A stretch of DNA of 13,304 nucleotides from CABHOJ01 sp965649545 (GCA_965649545.1 CBFGLF010000043.1:1-13304); one strand, 5' to 3'; counted from the stretch's first letter, positions 1-7,800 are shown. Numbers and translations: made by a program. Notes: generated from the sequence alone by a model not told the origin.

Positions 1-1239
1 ATCCCCCTCCTCTGTCTGGCTTTGCTGCTGGGCGCCTGCGCGCAACAAGCGGTGAAGCCGGAGCCCGTTTCCGAAAGACCTTGTAACTGCCCGCAACCGG
101 CCGAGCACGCGCCCATCTATCTTCCGGACACCCAGAAACCGAGCATCTCCGGTAAACCGGAAGAGCCTAGGCTACCGGATTACAGCATGCTCAAACCTGC
201 CCGCTGGGAAGACCTGGTCGGCATCAACGATGACAACCTGACCCAGGCGTGGGCGGCATGGCAGCAAAGCTGCTCCACGCTGCGCAATAAGCAGCCGTGG
301 CAGGTCGCCTGCGAAGCCAGCACTAGGGTCGACGGCAGCAACAAGGAAGCGGTCCAGCAGTATTTCAGAACCTATTTCTCGGTCTACCAGACGACCAACG
401 CCGACGGTACCGATACAGGGCTCATCACCGGCTATTACGAACCCTTGTTGCGCGGTAGTCGCAGCAAGACCGACCGTTATCGCTACCCGCTATACAGCAG
501 ACCGGATGACCTGATCACGGTGGAGTTGGGGAGTCTTTATCCCGAGCTGGCCAATAAACGCGTACGTGGTCGCGTGGCTGGCACCAAACTCATTCCCTAT
601 TACAATCGCGGCGAGATCGAGGTCGAACCCTCGCCCTTGCAGGGTTCCGAGCTGCTGTGGGTGGATGACATCATCGATCTCTTCTTCCTGCAGATCCAGG
701 GCTCTGGGCTGGTGATGCTGGAGAATGGTGAACAGGTCCATGTCGGTTACGCCGACCAGAACGGTCAGTCGTATCAGTCCATCGGGCGACTGCTGATCCA
801 GCGCGGCGAGCTAACGGCCGACAAGGCGTCGATGCAAGGCATCAAGAACTGGGCGCGCAATAATCTCGACAAACTGCGCGACCTGCTCAACAGCAACCCC
901 AGCTATGTGTTCTTCCGTGAGCTGCCCGCCGGATTGCCCGGGCCGCTGGGTGCCCTCGGCGTGCCGATCCTGGCAGAGCGCGTGGTGGCGATCGACCCAC
1001 GCTTCATCCCCCTCGGCGCGCCGGTGTTCCTCGCCACTACCTACCCCAATAGCAGCAAGCCTCTGAATCGCCTGATGATGGCGCAGGATACGGGCGGCGC
1101 CATCAAGGGCGGCGTACGCGCGGATTTCTTCTGGGGTGCCGGGAACGAAGCCGGCAAGTTGGCGGGTGCCATGAAACAGGCGGGGAAGATCTGGGTGCTG
1201 TTGCCTAGGGAGTTTCCGTTGCCTGTCGCCACCAAGTGA
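1..1239 (+). CDS. mltA: Membrane-bound lytic murein transglycosylase A, 5' end missing
   Basis: This is an outer-membrane lipoprotein that cleaves the MurNAc-GlcNAc bond of peptidoglycan, leaving 1,6-anhydromuramic ends, during wall remodelling in the periplasm. The reading frame is open to the left edge, so the start codon lies outside the window. The visible part begins inside a hydrophobic signal segment ending in the lipobox LGAC, with the lipidated Cys encoded at 37-39. A Pro-rich linker follows. The MltA barrel domain contains ITGYYEP, and the C-terminal 3D domain contains AQDTGGAIKGG and RADFFWGAG. The Asp codons at 1087 and 1123 correspond to the conserved acidic residues of this double-psi barrel fold; the first is probably the catalytic acid. 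About 412 visible residues is near full length for the family. A hairpin terminator follows about 50 bases after the stop. The assignment is firm; only the N-terminus is unseen. Confidence 0.95.
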   Translation: MPLLCLALLLGACAQQAVKPEPVSERPCNCPQPAEHAPIYLPDTQKPSISGKPEEPRLPDYSMLKPARWEDLVGINDDNLTQAWAAWQQSCSTLRNKQPWQVACEASTRVDGSNKEAVQQYFRTYFSVYQTTNADGTDTGLITGYYEPLLRGSRSKTDRYRYPLYSRPDDLITVELGSLYPELANKRVRGRVAGTKLIPYYNRGEIEVEPSPLQGSELLWVDDIIDLFFLQIQGSGLVMLENGEQVHVGYADQNGQSYQSIGRLLIQRGELTADKASMQGIKNWARNNLDKLRDLLNSNPSYVFFRELPAGLPGPLGALGVPILAERVVAIDPRFIPLGAPVFLATTYPNSSKPLNRLMMAQDTGGAIKGGVRADFFWGAGNEAGKLAGAMKQAGKIWVLLPREFPLPVATK

Positions 1240-1287
1240 TTTCGGCGAGAGTGGCGACGGCGATGATGAAGCTGGACTGGAAATGAA

Positions 1288-1310
1288 AAACGGGAGCTAG
1301 GCTCCCGTTT
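1288..1310. terminator. Bidirectional Rho-independent terminator between mltA and pqqA
   Basis: A perfect stem (arms 1288-1297 and 1301-1310, three-base loop) has a GC core CGGGAGC/GCTCCCG flanked by AAA on the left and TTT on the right. It can therefore form a terminator-like structure in both directions. It sits between the 3' ends of two convergent genes, which is where a shared terminator is expected. Confidence 0.85.
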
Positions 1311-1333
1311 CATGTCGTAGCAAGGCTAATGAA

Positions 1334-1405
1334 TTAGCGATTGCAAACGTACATGGTAACTTCAAAACCGAAACGCATTTCGGTAGCAGCTGGCTTGGTC
1401 CACAT
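1334..1405 (-). CDS. pqqA: PqqA, precursor peptide of pyrroloquinoline quinone
   Basis: This 23-residue ribosomal peptide is the substrate from which the redox cofactor PQQ is built. The radical-SAM enzyme PqqE, with the chaperone PqqD, cross-links a Glu and a Tyr side chain that later become the cofactor skeleton. The peptide starts MWTKPA and ends EVTMYVCNR. The invariant residues are Glu15 and Tyr19 in the signature E-V-T-M-Y, and the length matches the Klebsiella-type peptide. A strong Shine-Dalgarno sequence (AAAGGAGA, at 1413-1420) lies eight bases before the ATG. No pqqB, C, D or E gene lies in the window: mltA is downstream and an entericidin gene upstream, so this copy stands alone here. 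A stand-alone pqqA lets precursor dose be set separately from the enzymes. Identification is firm; whether another pqqA copy exists in the genome cannot be seen. Confidence 0.95.
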   Translation of the reverse strand: MWTKPAATEMRFGFEVTMYVCNR

Positions 1406-1468
1406 AGTCGTATCTCCTTTCTTAGATTTTGATTCGTTCTGCTCGCGCCATACAGCATTTGCATCACG

Positions 1469-1485
1469 TGTAACGAACTGTAACG
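1469..1485 (-). promoter_or_regulatory. Direct repeat upstream of pqqA, candidate activator site
   Basis: On the minus strand CGTTACA occurs twice with a three-base spacer, giving a ten-base period that places both copies on the same DNA face, as response regulators and similar activators prefer. The element starts 64 bases before the pqqA ATG. A weak -10-like hexamer (CTGTAT, at 1450-1455) follows it, with no good -35 box, so the repeat may lie over the -35 region of an activator-dependent promoter. The repeat is seen directly; its role is inferred. Confidence 0.35.
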
Positions 1486-1526
1486 TCAGTCCATCACTTT
1501 TCCACTGCCCAAAGTCATGAAAACCC

Positions 1527-1545
1527 TCTAATGATTTTCATTAGA
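1527..1545. repeat. AT-rich perfect inverted repeat between pqqA and the entericidin gene
   Basis: The arms TCTAATGA and TCATTAGA (8 bases) are separated by TTT. The element lies about 40 bases downstream of the entericidin stop and about 120 bases upstream of the pqqA start. The stem is too AT-rich for a typical terminator, so an operator or weak hairpin are both possible. Confidence 0.4.
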
Positions 1546-1584
1546 TTCGGGAGAGGCGACCAGCCCAAGCCTCTTGGTTAGCGG

Positions 1585-1728
1585 TCAATAACCTTTATTC
1601 TTGTCCGCCGAGTTCTCGATGGCTTCGCCACCCTTCTGGATATCCTTGCCGGCGCCGCTGACGGTATTGCAGGCAGTCAACAGCAGCCAGCTACTGGCGA
1701 GCATCACATAAGCAAATTTCTTCAACAT
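1585..1728 (-). CDS. Entericidin A/B family small lipoprotein
   Basis: A 47-residue lipoprotein starts MLKKFAYVMLA and has a hydrophobic signal segment ending in the lipobox LTAC (lipidated Cys20). After the Cys comes the short family pattern NTVSGAGKDIQKGGEAIE, with the G-x-G-K-D-I-x-K-G-G core typical of the EcnA/EcnB family, and a polar tail. Entericidins are tiny cell-envelope lipoproteins, studied in enterobacteria as a stress-linked toxin/antidote pair. Most family members elsewhere are single copies of unclear role, as here, since no partner gene is adjacent. A good ribosome binding site (GGAGGAAA) sits just before the ATG. It lies about 100 bases downstream of lplT on the same strand, but a hairpin between them makes a separate transcript plausible. 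Family membership is clear; function is not established. Confidence 0.85.
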   Translation of the reverse strand: MLKKFAYVMLASSWLLLTACNTVSGAGKDIQKGGEAIENSADKNKGY

Positions 1729-1754
1729 GGTTTCCTCCATATCTGATGAGATCA

Positions 1755-1782
1755 AGTCAAGCCGATAAGCCTAGCCTTGACT
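1755..1782. terminator. Weak inverted repeat after lplT, possible terminator
   Basis: The arms AGTCAAG (1755-1761) and CTTGACT (1776-1782) enclose a 14-base loop in the gap between the lplT stop and the entericidin start. No T-run follows on either strand, so it is only a weak terminator candidate. It could also be an operator for the entericidin gene, whose start is 27 bases away. Confidence 0.25.
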
Positions 1783-1831
1783 CTAACGACCTCGACTTCA
1801 GGTGACGCTCGGACAGCGGCTGAAAATCCTG

Positions 1832-3037
1832 TCAGCGGATGCTGACGCCCGGCTGGCGCAGCCGCTGCCAGGCGAGCAGCGAGATCGAGAGGAAGACGAG
1901 CAGACCGACCAGCATGGTCGAGGTGATCACCGAGACATCCATGCGTTCCAGCAGGATATAGAAACCGATCATGACCAGCATGCAGCCGTTCTCGAACAAG
2001 TTCTGGATGGCGATGGCATGACCGGAACCGACAGTCTTGTGACCATATTCCTGCAGCAAGGCATTGAGCGGCACCACGTAGAAGCCGCCACAGGCGCCAG
2101 TGAAGACCAGGATGGCGATGGCGACATAGAGGTGATCGGCGGCGGCAAAGGCCATGATCAGTAGCCCGATCAGCACGCCCACCGGTAGTGCCCGGTTGAC
2201 GGTGGTGAGCGTGACGAAACGCGCAGCCGCGATGGCACCCAGCGCGACCCCGATAGCGACCGCGCCGCTCATGTTGGCAGGGGTGCTGATGTCGGTGATG
2301 TGCAGCGCCACCGGCACCCAGGCCACCAGCAGGAATCGCAGGGTGCTACCCGCGCCCCAGAAGATGCTGGTGCCGATGACGGAGAAACGCGCATTGGGAT
2401 TGCCCAGCAGGACCTTGAGGGCGCGGGAGAAATCCTTCCACAGCACCCATGGCGAGCAATGGTCGAGCGGATGCGCGGGCTTGAGCCTGGGGATGAAGAG
2501 GTTGGCGAAGGCTGCCACCAGGTAAAGGATGGCAATGGTCGTCAGTGCGCCTTCCACCGAACGGTCCGCCAGTATCCCGCCGAGAATGGCGCCAATGAGG
2601 ATGGCGACGATGGTCGAACCTTCCATCATGCTATTGGCTTTCACCAGCTTGGCCGGACTCACCAGTTCACTGAGGATGCCGTACTTGGCGGGCGAATAGG
2701 TCGCCGCCCCCAGACCCACCATGCCGTAGGCGATCAAGGGATGCACGCCACCCAGCATGGCCGTTGCGCCGATGAACTTGAGCGTGTTGGCGATCAGCAT
2801 CACCCGCCCCTTGGGTAGCGTATCGGCGAACGGGCCGACAAAGGGCGCGAGGAGGATGAAGGAAAGTACGAAGAATTCCTGCAGTAGCGGCAACTGCCAG
2901 GCGGGTGCCACCTGCGATTTGAGCAAGGCGATCGCGGCGAACAGCAATGCGTTGTCCGCCAGCGCCGAGATGAACTGCGCCACCATGACGGCGAGCATGC
3001 CGCGCGAGAACAACTGCTTATCCAGGGAATGCTGCAT
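1832..3037 (-). CDS. lplT: Lysophospholipid transporter LplT (MFS)
   Basis: LplT is an inner-membrane flippase of the major facilitator superfamily that brings lysophospholipids from the outer to the inner leaflet, where the acyltransferase Aas re-acylates them. The protein has 401 residues (E. coli LplT has 397) and about twelve hydrophobic segments. Near the N-terminus it shows VAQFISALADNALLFAAIAL, then APFVGPFAD-x(4)-KGRVM, matching the family loop between helices 2 and 3, followed by AATYSPAKYGILSEL and KLVKANSMMEGST. These blocks line up closely with the E. coli protein. The ATG at 3037 has only a weak upstream GAAAG. In many enterobacteria lplT is followed by aas; here the next gene is an entericidin and no acyltransferase is visible, so its partner, if present, is elsewhere. 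Confident call. Confidence 0.92.
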   Translation of the reverse strand: MQHSLDKQLFSRGMLAVMVAQFISALADNALLFAAIALLKSQVAPAWQLPLLQEFFVLSFILLAPFVGPFADTLPKGRVMLIANTLKFIGATAMLGGVHPLIAYGMVGLGAATYSPAKYGILSELVSPAKLVKANSMMEGSTIVAILIGAILGGILADRSVEGALTTIAILYLVAAFANLFIPRLKPAHPLDHCSPWVLWKDFSRALKVLLGNPNARFSVIGTSIFWGAGSTLRFLLVAWVPVALHITDISTPANMSGAVAIGVALGAIAAARFVTLTTVNRALPVGVLIGLLIMAFAAADHLYVAIAILVFTGACGGFYVVPLNALLQEYGHKTVGSGHAIAIQNLFENGCMLVMIGFYILLERMDVSVITSTMLVGLLVFLSISLLAWQRLRQPGVSIR

Positions 3038-3188
3038 GGGTCGGCTTTCGTGCTTGGGTTGGGCTATGAAGCATACTGCTATGGCATCGCGGAACGCGCC
3101 TTAGCCCCGGAATCATAAGTTATTTTTCAAAACCATTTGCAATTCGTTAATATGCCTGTCTTCTATCGATTCCGTCTCGGGTAAAGTC
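3038..3188. promoter_or_regulatory. Divergent promoter region of lplT and the oxygenase gene
   Basis: This 151-base gap separates two divergent starts and is AT-rich around 3110-3160. For lplT, a -10-like TATGAT lies on the minus strand at 3112-3117, but the best -35 candidate (TTGCAA at 3137-3142) is 19 bases away. For the oxygenase gene, TAATAT (3148-3153) preceded by TTTTCA (3124-3129) at 18 bases is a weak match. These are candidates read by eye only. Confidence 0.35.
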
Positions 3189-3926
3189 TTGTCCGCTATC
3201 ACTAAGATCACTGATTTGCATGCCGATGTCGCCCGGCAAGGCTTCGCTTTCCTCACAGGTGCGGTGATGCGGGAATGGCTGCTGGCCTCCGGCAAGGAGG
3301 CGTTGGATGACTGGCAGGCGTTCGCTGCGAGTTGGGATGACATGCCCCTGGACGAATACATGGCCGACGGCGGGCGCTATCGTCGGCGGCGCTATGCTAC
3401 CTATAGCGCAGCAGCGGGCACCCCTGACGTGCGCCTGGAACCGCATCAGCCGCATTACCAGAGCCTGGACTACAACCCGTTGAACGGCGGCATCGCCCGC
3501 GAGTTCGAACCGATCCTGGACGCCGTCACCGAAGGCAACACCCTGAATGCGGTGCTGCGCTTCTGTCATCAGGTGTTCAGCGAGATGCAACCGCAAGCCA
3601 AGTGGCATATCGAATGCCACCAGTTTCGTATCGAGGCGCAAAGCGGTCTGCAGGGCAAGCCGACGCCGGAAGGCGTCCATCGCGACGGCGTGGATTTCGT
3701 GCTGGTGATGATGGTAAGGCGTGTGAATATCTCCAGCGGTACCACCACCATGCACGCGCTCGATCAGCACCTGCTAGGCAGCTTCACGCTGGAGCAGCCG
3801 CTGGACAGCGCGATCGTCAATGATCGACGTTGTATGCACGGGGTCACCCCGGTCGAGCAGATCGATCCTGAGCAGCCCGCCTATCGCGACGTCCTGGTCG
3901 TCACCTTCCGCAACACCGCCGCTTAG
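3189..3926 (+). CDS. 2-oxoglutarate/Fe(II)-dependent oxygenase, amino-acid hydroxylase-like
   Basis: The 245-residue protein resembles the 2OG-Fe dioxygenase family that includes bacterial L-isoleucine dioxygenase, whose members hydroxylate free amino acids using 2-oxoglutarate and O2. The iron-binding facial triad can be placed: His164 and Asp166 in GVHRDGVDFV, and His217 in CMHGVTP. Arg233 or Arg241 near the C-terminus (YRDVLVVTFR) probably binds 2-oxoglutarate. The conserved block KWHIECHQFRIEA precedes the triad, and there is no signal peptide, so it is cytoplasmic. The start is uncertain: the frame opens at a TTG (3189), no upstream ATG is in frame, and the first in-frame ATG (about residue 27) would cut into the conserved N-terminal region. 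There is no good ribosome binding site. The substrate cannot be told from sequence. It converges on rpiA with only 29 bases between the two stop codons. Confidence 0.75.
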   Translation: MSAITKITDLHADVARQGFAFLTGAVMREWLLASGKEALDDWQAFAASWDDMPLDEYMADGGRYRRRRYATYSAAAGTPDVRLEPHQPHYQSLDYNPLNGGIAREFEPILDAVTEGNTLNAVLRFCHQVFSEMQPQAKWHIECHQFRIEAQSGLQGKPTPEGVHRDGVDFVLVMMVRRVNISSGTTTMHALDQHLLGSFTLEQPLDSAIVNDRRCMHGVTPVEQIDPEQPAYRDVLVVTFRNTAA

Positions 3927-3955
3927 CCGAAGCGAATCGCCACTACCGATGAGCC

Positions 3956-4627
3956 TCAGGCCCAGCGCTGGGTGACGTTGCCGTTCTCCGCCATGAACAC
4001 CCCGCGGGCGAGACCACGGAATATCCCGTGCTCGACCACCCCGGGCGTGCCATTGAGCAGGTCGTCGAGGGTCGCGGCATCCAGACGCGGCTCGAAGGTC
4101 ACGTCGAGTATCCAGCTACCGTGCGAGCTAACGGCGGGCTGATCGTCCTTCTTGCGTAGCACCACCCGGCCACCGGCCTGCTCCAGGCTATGCTTGACCA
4201 GTTGCCAGCTGAACGCCGGCACTTCGACCGGGATCGGATATTTCTCGCCGATGCGGCTGACGAGCTTGCTTTGGTCGATCAATACGAAGAATTGCCCAGC
4301 GGCTTTGGCCAGTAGCTTCTCTTTCACCAGATCCGCACCGCGACCCTTCAGTAGCGTCAGGTCAGGCGTCACTTCATCCGCCCCGTCCACATACAGGTCA
4401 AGATGCGAGATGTCGTCCATCTCGACCAGCTGCAAGCCCAAGTCACCGGCTTTCCTGGCGCTGGCTGCCGAGCTGGAGACCACTTTAAACTTGAGTTTAT
4501 CGTCCTTCATGCGGCGGGCCAATTCCTCGATGAACAGGTCGGCGGTGGAACCGGTCCCAAGGCCCACCAGCATGTCGTTCTCAACATGTTTTGCCGCCGC
4601 TATTGCTACCAGTTGTTTATCGTTCAT
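3956..4627 (-). CDS. rpiA: Ribose-5-phosphate isomerase A
   Basis: RpiA interconverts ribose 5-phosphate and ribulose 5-phosphate in the non-oxidative pentose phosphate pathway in the cytosol; in methylotrophs it would also feed the ribulose monophosphate cycle. With the start chosen here the protein has 223 residues (E. coli 219). It shows the phosphate-binding loop GLGTGSTA (22-29), the catalytic DGADE (Asp81, Asp84), KGRGA (Lys94) and Glu103, all at the E. coli numbering. The start at 4627 is preferred because AAGGAGG lies eight bases upstream. A longer frame to an ATG at 4663 would add 12 residues including the ribosome binding site region and is unlikely. The upstream region, shared with the divergent sensor gene, carries several inverted repeats that could affect expression. 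Confident call. Confidence 0.95.
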   Translation of the reverse strand: MNDKQLVAIAAAKHVENDMLVGLGTGSTADLFIEELARRMKDDKLKFKVVSSSAASARKAGDLGLQLVEMDDISHLDLYVDGADEVTPDLTLLKGRGADLVKEKLLAKAAGQFFVLIDQSKLVSRIGEKYPIPVEVPAFSWQLVKHSLEQAGGRVVLRKKDDQPAVSSHGSWILDVTFEPRLDAATLDDLLNGTPGVVEHGIFRGLARGVFMAENGNVTQRWA

Positions 4628-4665
4628 GACATTTCCTCCTTGCAACTTGTTGTCAGTGTCCAAGT

Positions 4666-4694
4666 CCTAGTGTCAAGCGCTTAATATCACTAGG
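4666..4694. repeat. Nested inverted repeat upstream of rpiA
   Basis: The outer arms CCTAGTG (4666-4672) and CACTAGG (4688-4694) are perfect complements. Inside the loop lies the 8-base palindrome AAGCGCTT (4675-4682). The minus-strand TTGACA (at 4671-4676), a perfect -35 hexamer pointing toward rpiA, overlaps the left arm, although no good -10 follows it. A repressor operator over the rpiA promoter is one reading; an RNA hairpin in the rpiA leader is the other. Confidence 0.45.
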
Positions 4695-4701
4695 GTTTTA
4701 C

Positions 4702-4739
4702 TTGCCTGATACCGCATGTTTCGATGCCGATACAGGCAA
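4702..4739. repeat. Second nested inverted repeat in the rpiA/sensor gap
   Basis: The outer arms TTGCCTG (4702-4708) and CAGGCAA (4733-4739) flank inner arms GCAT (4714-4717) and ATGC (4724-4727), so a two-step hairpin with a six-base loop can form on either strand. On the plus strand it is followed by AATAAG rather than a T-run. It lies between two divergent genes, so it does not fit a terminator role well and is more likely an operator or a leader structure. Confidence 0.4.
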
Positions 4740-4753
4740 AATAAGACTATATT

Positions 4754-4777
4754 GTGCGTATGTGCGCATACAAGCAC
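4754..4777. repeat. Imperfect inverted repeat upstream of the sensor gene
   Basis: The arms GTGCGTATG (4754-4762) and CATAC-AA-GCAC (4767-4777) pair over nine bases except for a two-base AA bulge, around a four-base loop TGCG. A weak -10-like TATATT (4748-4753) directly precedes it on the plus strand, placing the dyad near a possible transcription start of the sensor gene. Confidence 0.35.
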
Positions 4778-4787
4778 CCAACCAACC

Positions 4788-4806
4788 CATCATCAGGGAG
4801 ATGATG
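4788..4806 (+). repeat. Inverted repeat with a Shine-Dalgarno-like loop
   Basis: Perfect arms CATCATC (4788-4794) and GATGATG (4800-4806) enclose the five-base loop AGGGA, which resembles a ribosome binding site. It lies 40 bases before the chosen start of the sensor gene, in its probable 5' leader. A nine-codon frame starts at 4801 within the right arm and ends at 4830. The spacing from the SD-like bases is too short for efficient initiation, so translation of it is doubtful. Confidence 0.35.
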
Positions 4807-4846
4807 CCCGCGGTCCCATCACTTGAATGACCACAGGGCTTGCATA

Positions 4847-7800
4847 ATGTTCTGCTCGAATCCACGCAGGATCTGGGTGAAAACGATAGACGCCTGTCGC
4901 AAGACTGTCGCGCGCCAGTGGCGTTTCGCCACGCCCCGCTTGTTATGCATCATCGCCCTATGCAGCACCTCGCTCACCAGTGTACACAGCCTGGCAGCAG
5001 AACAGGCGGTCGATCTCCATCTCAAGTGGTATCACCAGTTCCAGTTCGCCGGCTACTATGCAGCCGATACTCAGGGATATTTCCGCGAGGAAGGTCTCAA
5101 GGTCAACCTCATCGAAGGCGGTGCCGGCAGGAATGCGCTCAAGGCCATGCTCGAAGGCGAAGCCCAATACGCCATCACGGACGCGGAAGTGGTCCTGGAT
5201 CGCCTGCAGGGCAAGCCCATCGTCGCCATCGCCGCCATCTTCCAGCATTCGCCCTACATCATCCTGAGCCGCGCTGACCGCGGTATCCGCACCGTCAGCG
5301 ATCTGCTCGGCAAGAAAGTCATGTTCGAAGATGGCCAGGGTGGGGTGCAGTTCAAGGCAGTGCTCTTGCGTGAAGGCCTGAAGATCACCGACTTGCAGGC
5401 CTTGCCGCACAGCTGGGATCTGCAGGACCTGATCGACGGCAAGGTCGACGCCATCTCTGCCTATGCCACGGCAGAGCCGAACCAGCTGCTGGCCAAAGGC
5501 ATCAAGCCGGCCGTGCTTCATGGCAAGGATTACGGTGTCGATTTCTACGGTGACACGCTGATCACCAGTGAGACCGAGGCCAAAGAGCATCCGCTGCGCG
5601 TCGAGGCCATGGTCCGTGCCACACGCAAAGGCTGGGAGTATGCGCTCAGCCATCCGGAGGAGATCATCGACCGTATCCTGATGATGCCTGGCGTCAAGGA
5701 GCGCGGCATCACCCGCGAGATCCTGCGAAAAGAGCATGAGGCCATGCGCCCCTACATCCTGCCGGAGGTGGTCGAGATCGGGCACATGAACCCGGGGCGC
5801 TGGGCGCACATCGCCGACGTCTTCGTCGAACTGGGCGCCGTGCCCAGGGATTACGACCTGGCAGGATTCCTCTATCTGCCCGAGGTCCATCGCGATGCCA
5901 GGATACTGCAATGGGCGATCGGTGGGGTCTCGGCCATCGCCTTCATCATCGGTACCATCGTCCTCTGGAATCTGCAGATGCGTCGCAGCGTCAAGCGACA
6001 GACCGCCGAATTGCAGGAGGAAGTCGCCCAGCGCCTGCGCGCTGAGGAGGCTCTGCATGCCAGCGAACAGATGGTTCGCCTCACCTTCGACGCCGCCGCC
6101 GCAGGCATCGCCATGAGTACGCTCGACGGTCGCACCATCCTCGCCAACCCCGCCTATTGCGAGATCGTCGGTTACACCGAAACGGAATTGCACGACATCG
6201 ACCAGATGGACATCACCCATCCGGATGATGCACAGAAGAACACACAACTCATCGACGACCTGCTCGCCGGCAGGATCGAAGATTTCGTCATTCAGAAACG
6301 TTATATCCGCAAGAACCGCAGCACGGTCTGGGTCAAGGTCCGCGTCTCCCTGCTACGCGAGGCCGACGGCAAACCGACCAACCTGATCCGTGTGGTCGAG
6401 AACATCGAGCAGCAGAAGCAGCTGGAGACATTCAAGGCCATCCAGAACACCATCCTCGAGCAGATCGCCGAGGGTCGGCACCTGCCGTCGATCCTGACTT
6501 CGCTGGTGGAGATGCTGGAAACGCACTACCCGCAATCCCTGTGTTCCATCCTGTTGCTGGAAGACCAGCAGCGGCTGCGCACCGGCGCCTATTCCAGGCT
6601 GCCAGACGCCTACATGCAGGCGCTGGACGGCGTCCAGATCGGCTCCGGCGTCGGCTCCTGCGGTACCGCGGCGTTCGAGAAACGGCGCGTGATCGTCAGC
6701 GATATCGCCAACGATCCGCTGTGGCAGGATTATCGCGACCTGGCAGCCAAGCATGGGCTGCGCGCTTGCTGGTCGCTGCCCATCCTGTCATCGCGGCAGC
6801 AGGTGCTTGGCACGTTCGCGGTCTATGCCGAGACCATCCATGTGCCGGACGACCAGGAACTTGAGCTCCTGAGTTCCTCCTCGCACCTCGCCGGTATCGC
6901 CATCGAACGCCATGCCTCCGAAGAACATCTGCGCCTGCTGGAAAACAGCATCGCCACGCTCAACGACATCGTACTCATCACGGAAGCAGAGCCGTTCGAC
7001 GAACCGGGCCCGCGCATCGTGTTTGTCAACGAAGCCTTTGAGCGGCTCACGGGTTACACCCGCGAAGAGGTCATCGGCAAAACGCCCCGCATTCTGCAAG
7101 GTGAGAACACCCAGAAGAGCGAGCTCGATCGGATCCGCGCCGCGCTCAAAAAATGGGAGCCGGTGCGTGCAGAGGTCATCAATTACAAGAAGAACGGGGA
7201 AGAGTTCTGGCTAGACCTCAACATCGTCCCGCTGGCCGATGCCAACGGCTGGTATACCCATTGGGTCGCGGTCGAGCGTGATATCACCGAACGCAAACGC
7301 ACCGAGCAGGAGATCCAATATCTGGCGTTCTACGACCCCCTGACCAAGCTGCCGAACCGCCAGCTACTGATGGATCGGCTGGCGCAGCAACTGACGTCGA
7401 GCGGACGTAGTGAGCACTGTGGCGCGCTGTTGTTCATCGATCTCGATAACTTCAAGATCCTCAACGATTCGCACGGCCATGACATGGGCGATGCGCTGCT
7501 CAAGCAAGTGGCGCAACGCATCGTCGACGCCGTGCGCGCTTCCGATACCGTGGCCCGCCTGGGTGGGGACGAGTTCGTGGTCATCCTCGACAACCTGAGC
7601 GGCGAAGAAGCTGAAGCGGCCGCCCAATCGCAGAACGTGGCGGAAAAGATCCTGCACAGTTTCGTCGAACCTTTCCATCTGCCGGGCCTTGAGCACCACA
7701 CCACACCAAGCATCGGTATCGCCTCCTTCGGCAGTAAGCCGGTGACGGTCGAAGAGATCCTCAAGCATGCAGACCTGGCGATGTACCAGGCCAAGGCGGC

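Noticed and set aside
3152..3184. Ten-codon ATG frame just ahead of the oxygenase gene
   Set aside because: It has no ribosome binding site and no recognisable leader-peptide content, and its frame differs from the oxygenase; treated as chance.
4628..4663. Extended N-terminus of RpiA from an ATG at 4663
   Set aside because: The extension would translate through the strong ribosome binding site that belongs to the ATG at 4627, and catalytic residue numbering matches E. coli only with the shorter form.
4671..4676. Perfect minus-strand TTGACA upstream of rpiA as a standard promoter
   Set aside because: No TATAAT-like hexamer occurs 16-18 bases downstream, so it was not called as a complete promoter; it overlaps one of the inverted repeats instead.
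4823..4846. TTG at 4823 as the sensor start
   Set aside because: There is no Shine-Dalgarno sequence before it and it lengthens an already long region ahead of the signal segment; ATG 4847 or GTG 4877 is more likely.
4958..6247. A 429-codon open frame on the minus strand
   Set aside because: It is antisense to the solute-binding and PAS part of the sensor and shows no domain or ribosome binding site; it is an artefact of high GC content at codon position three.
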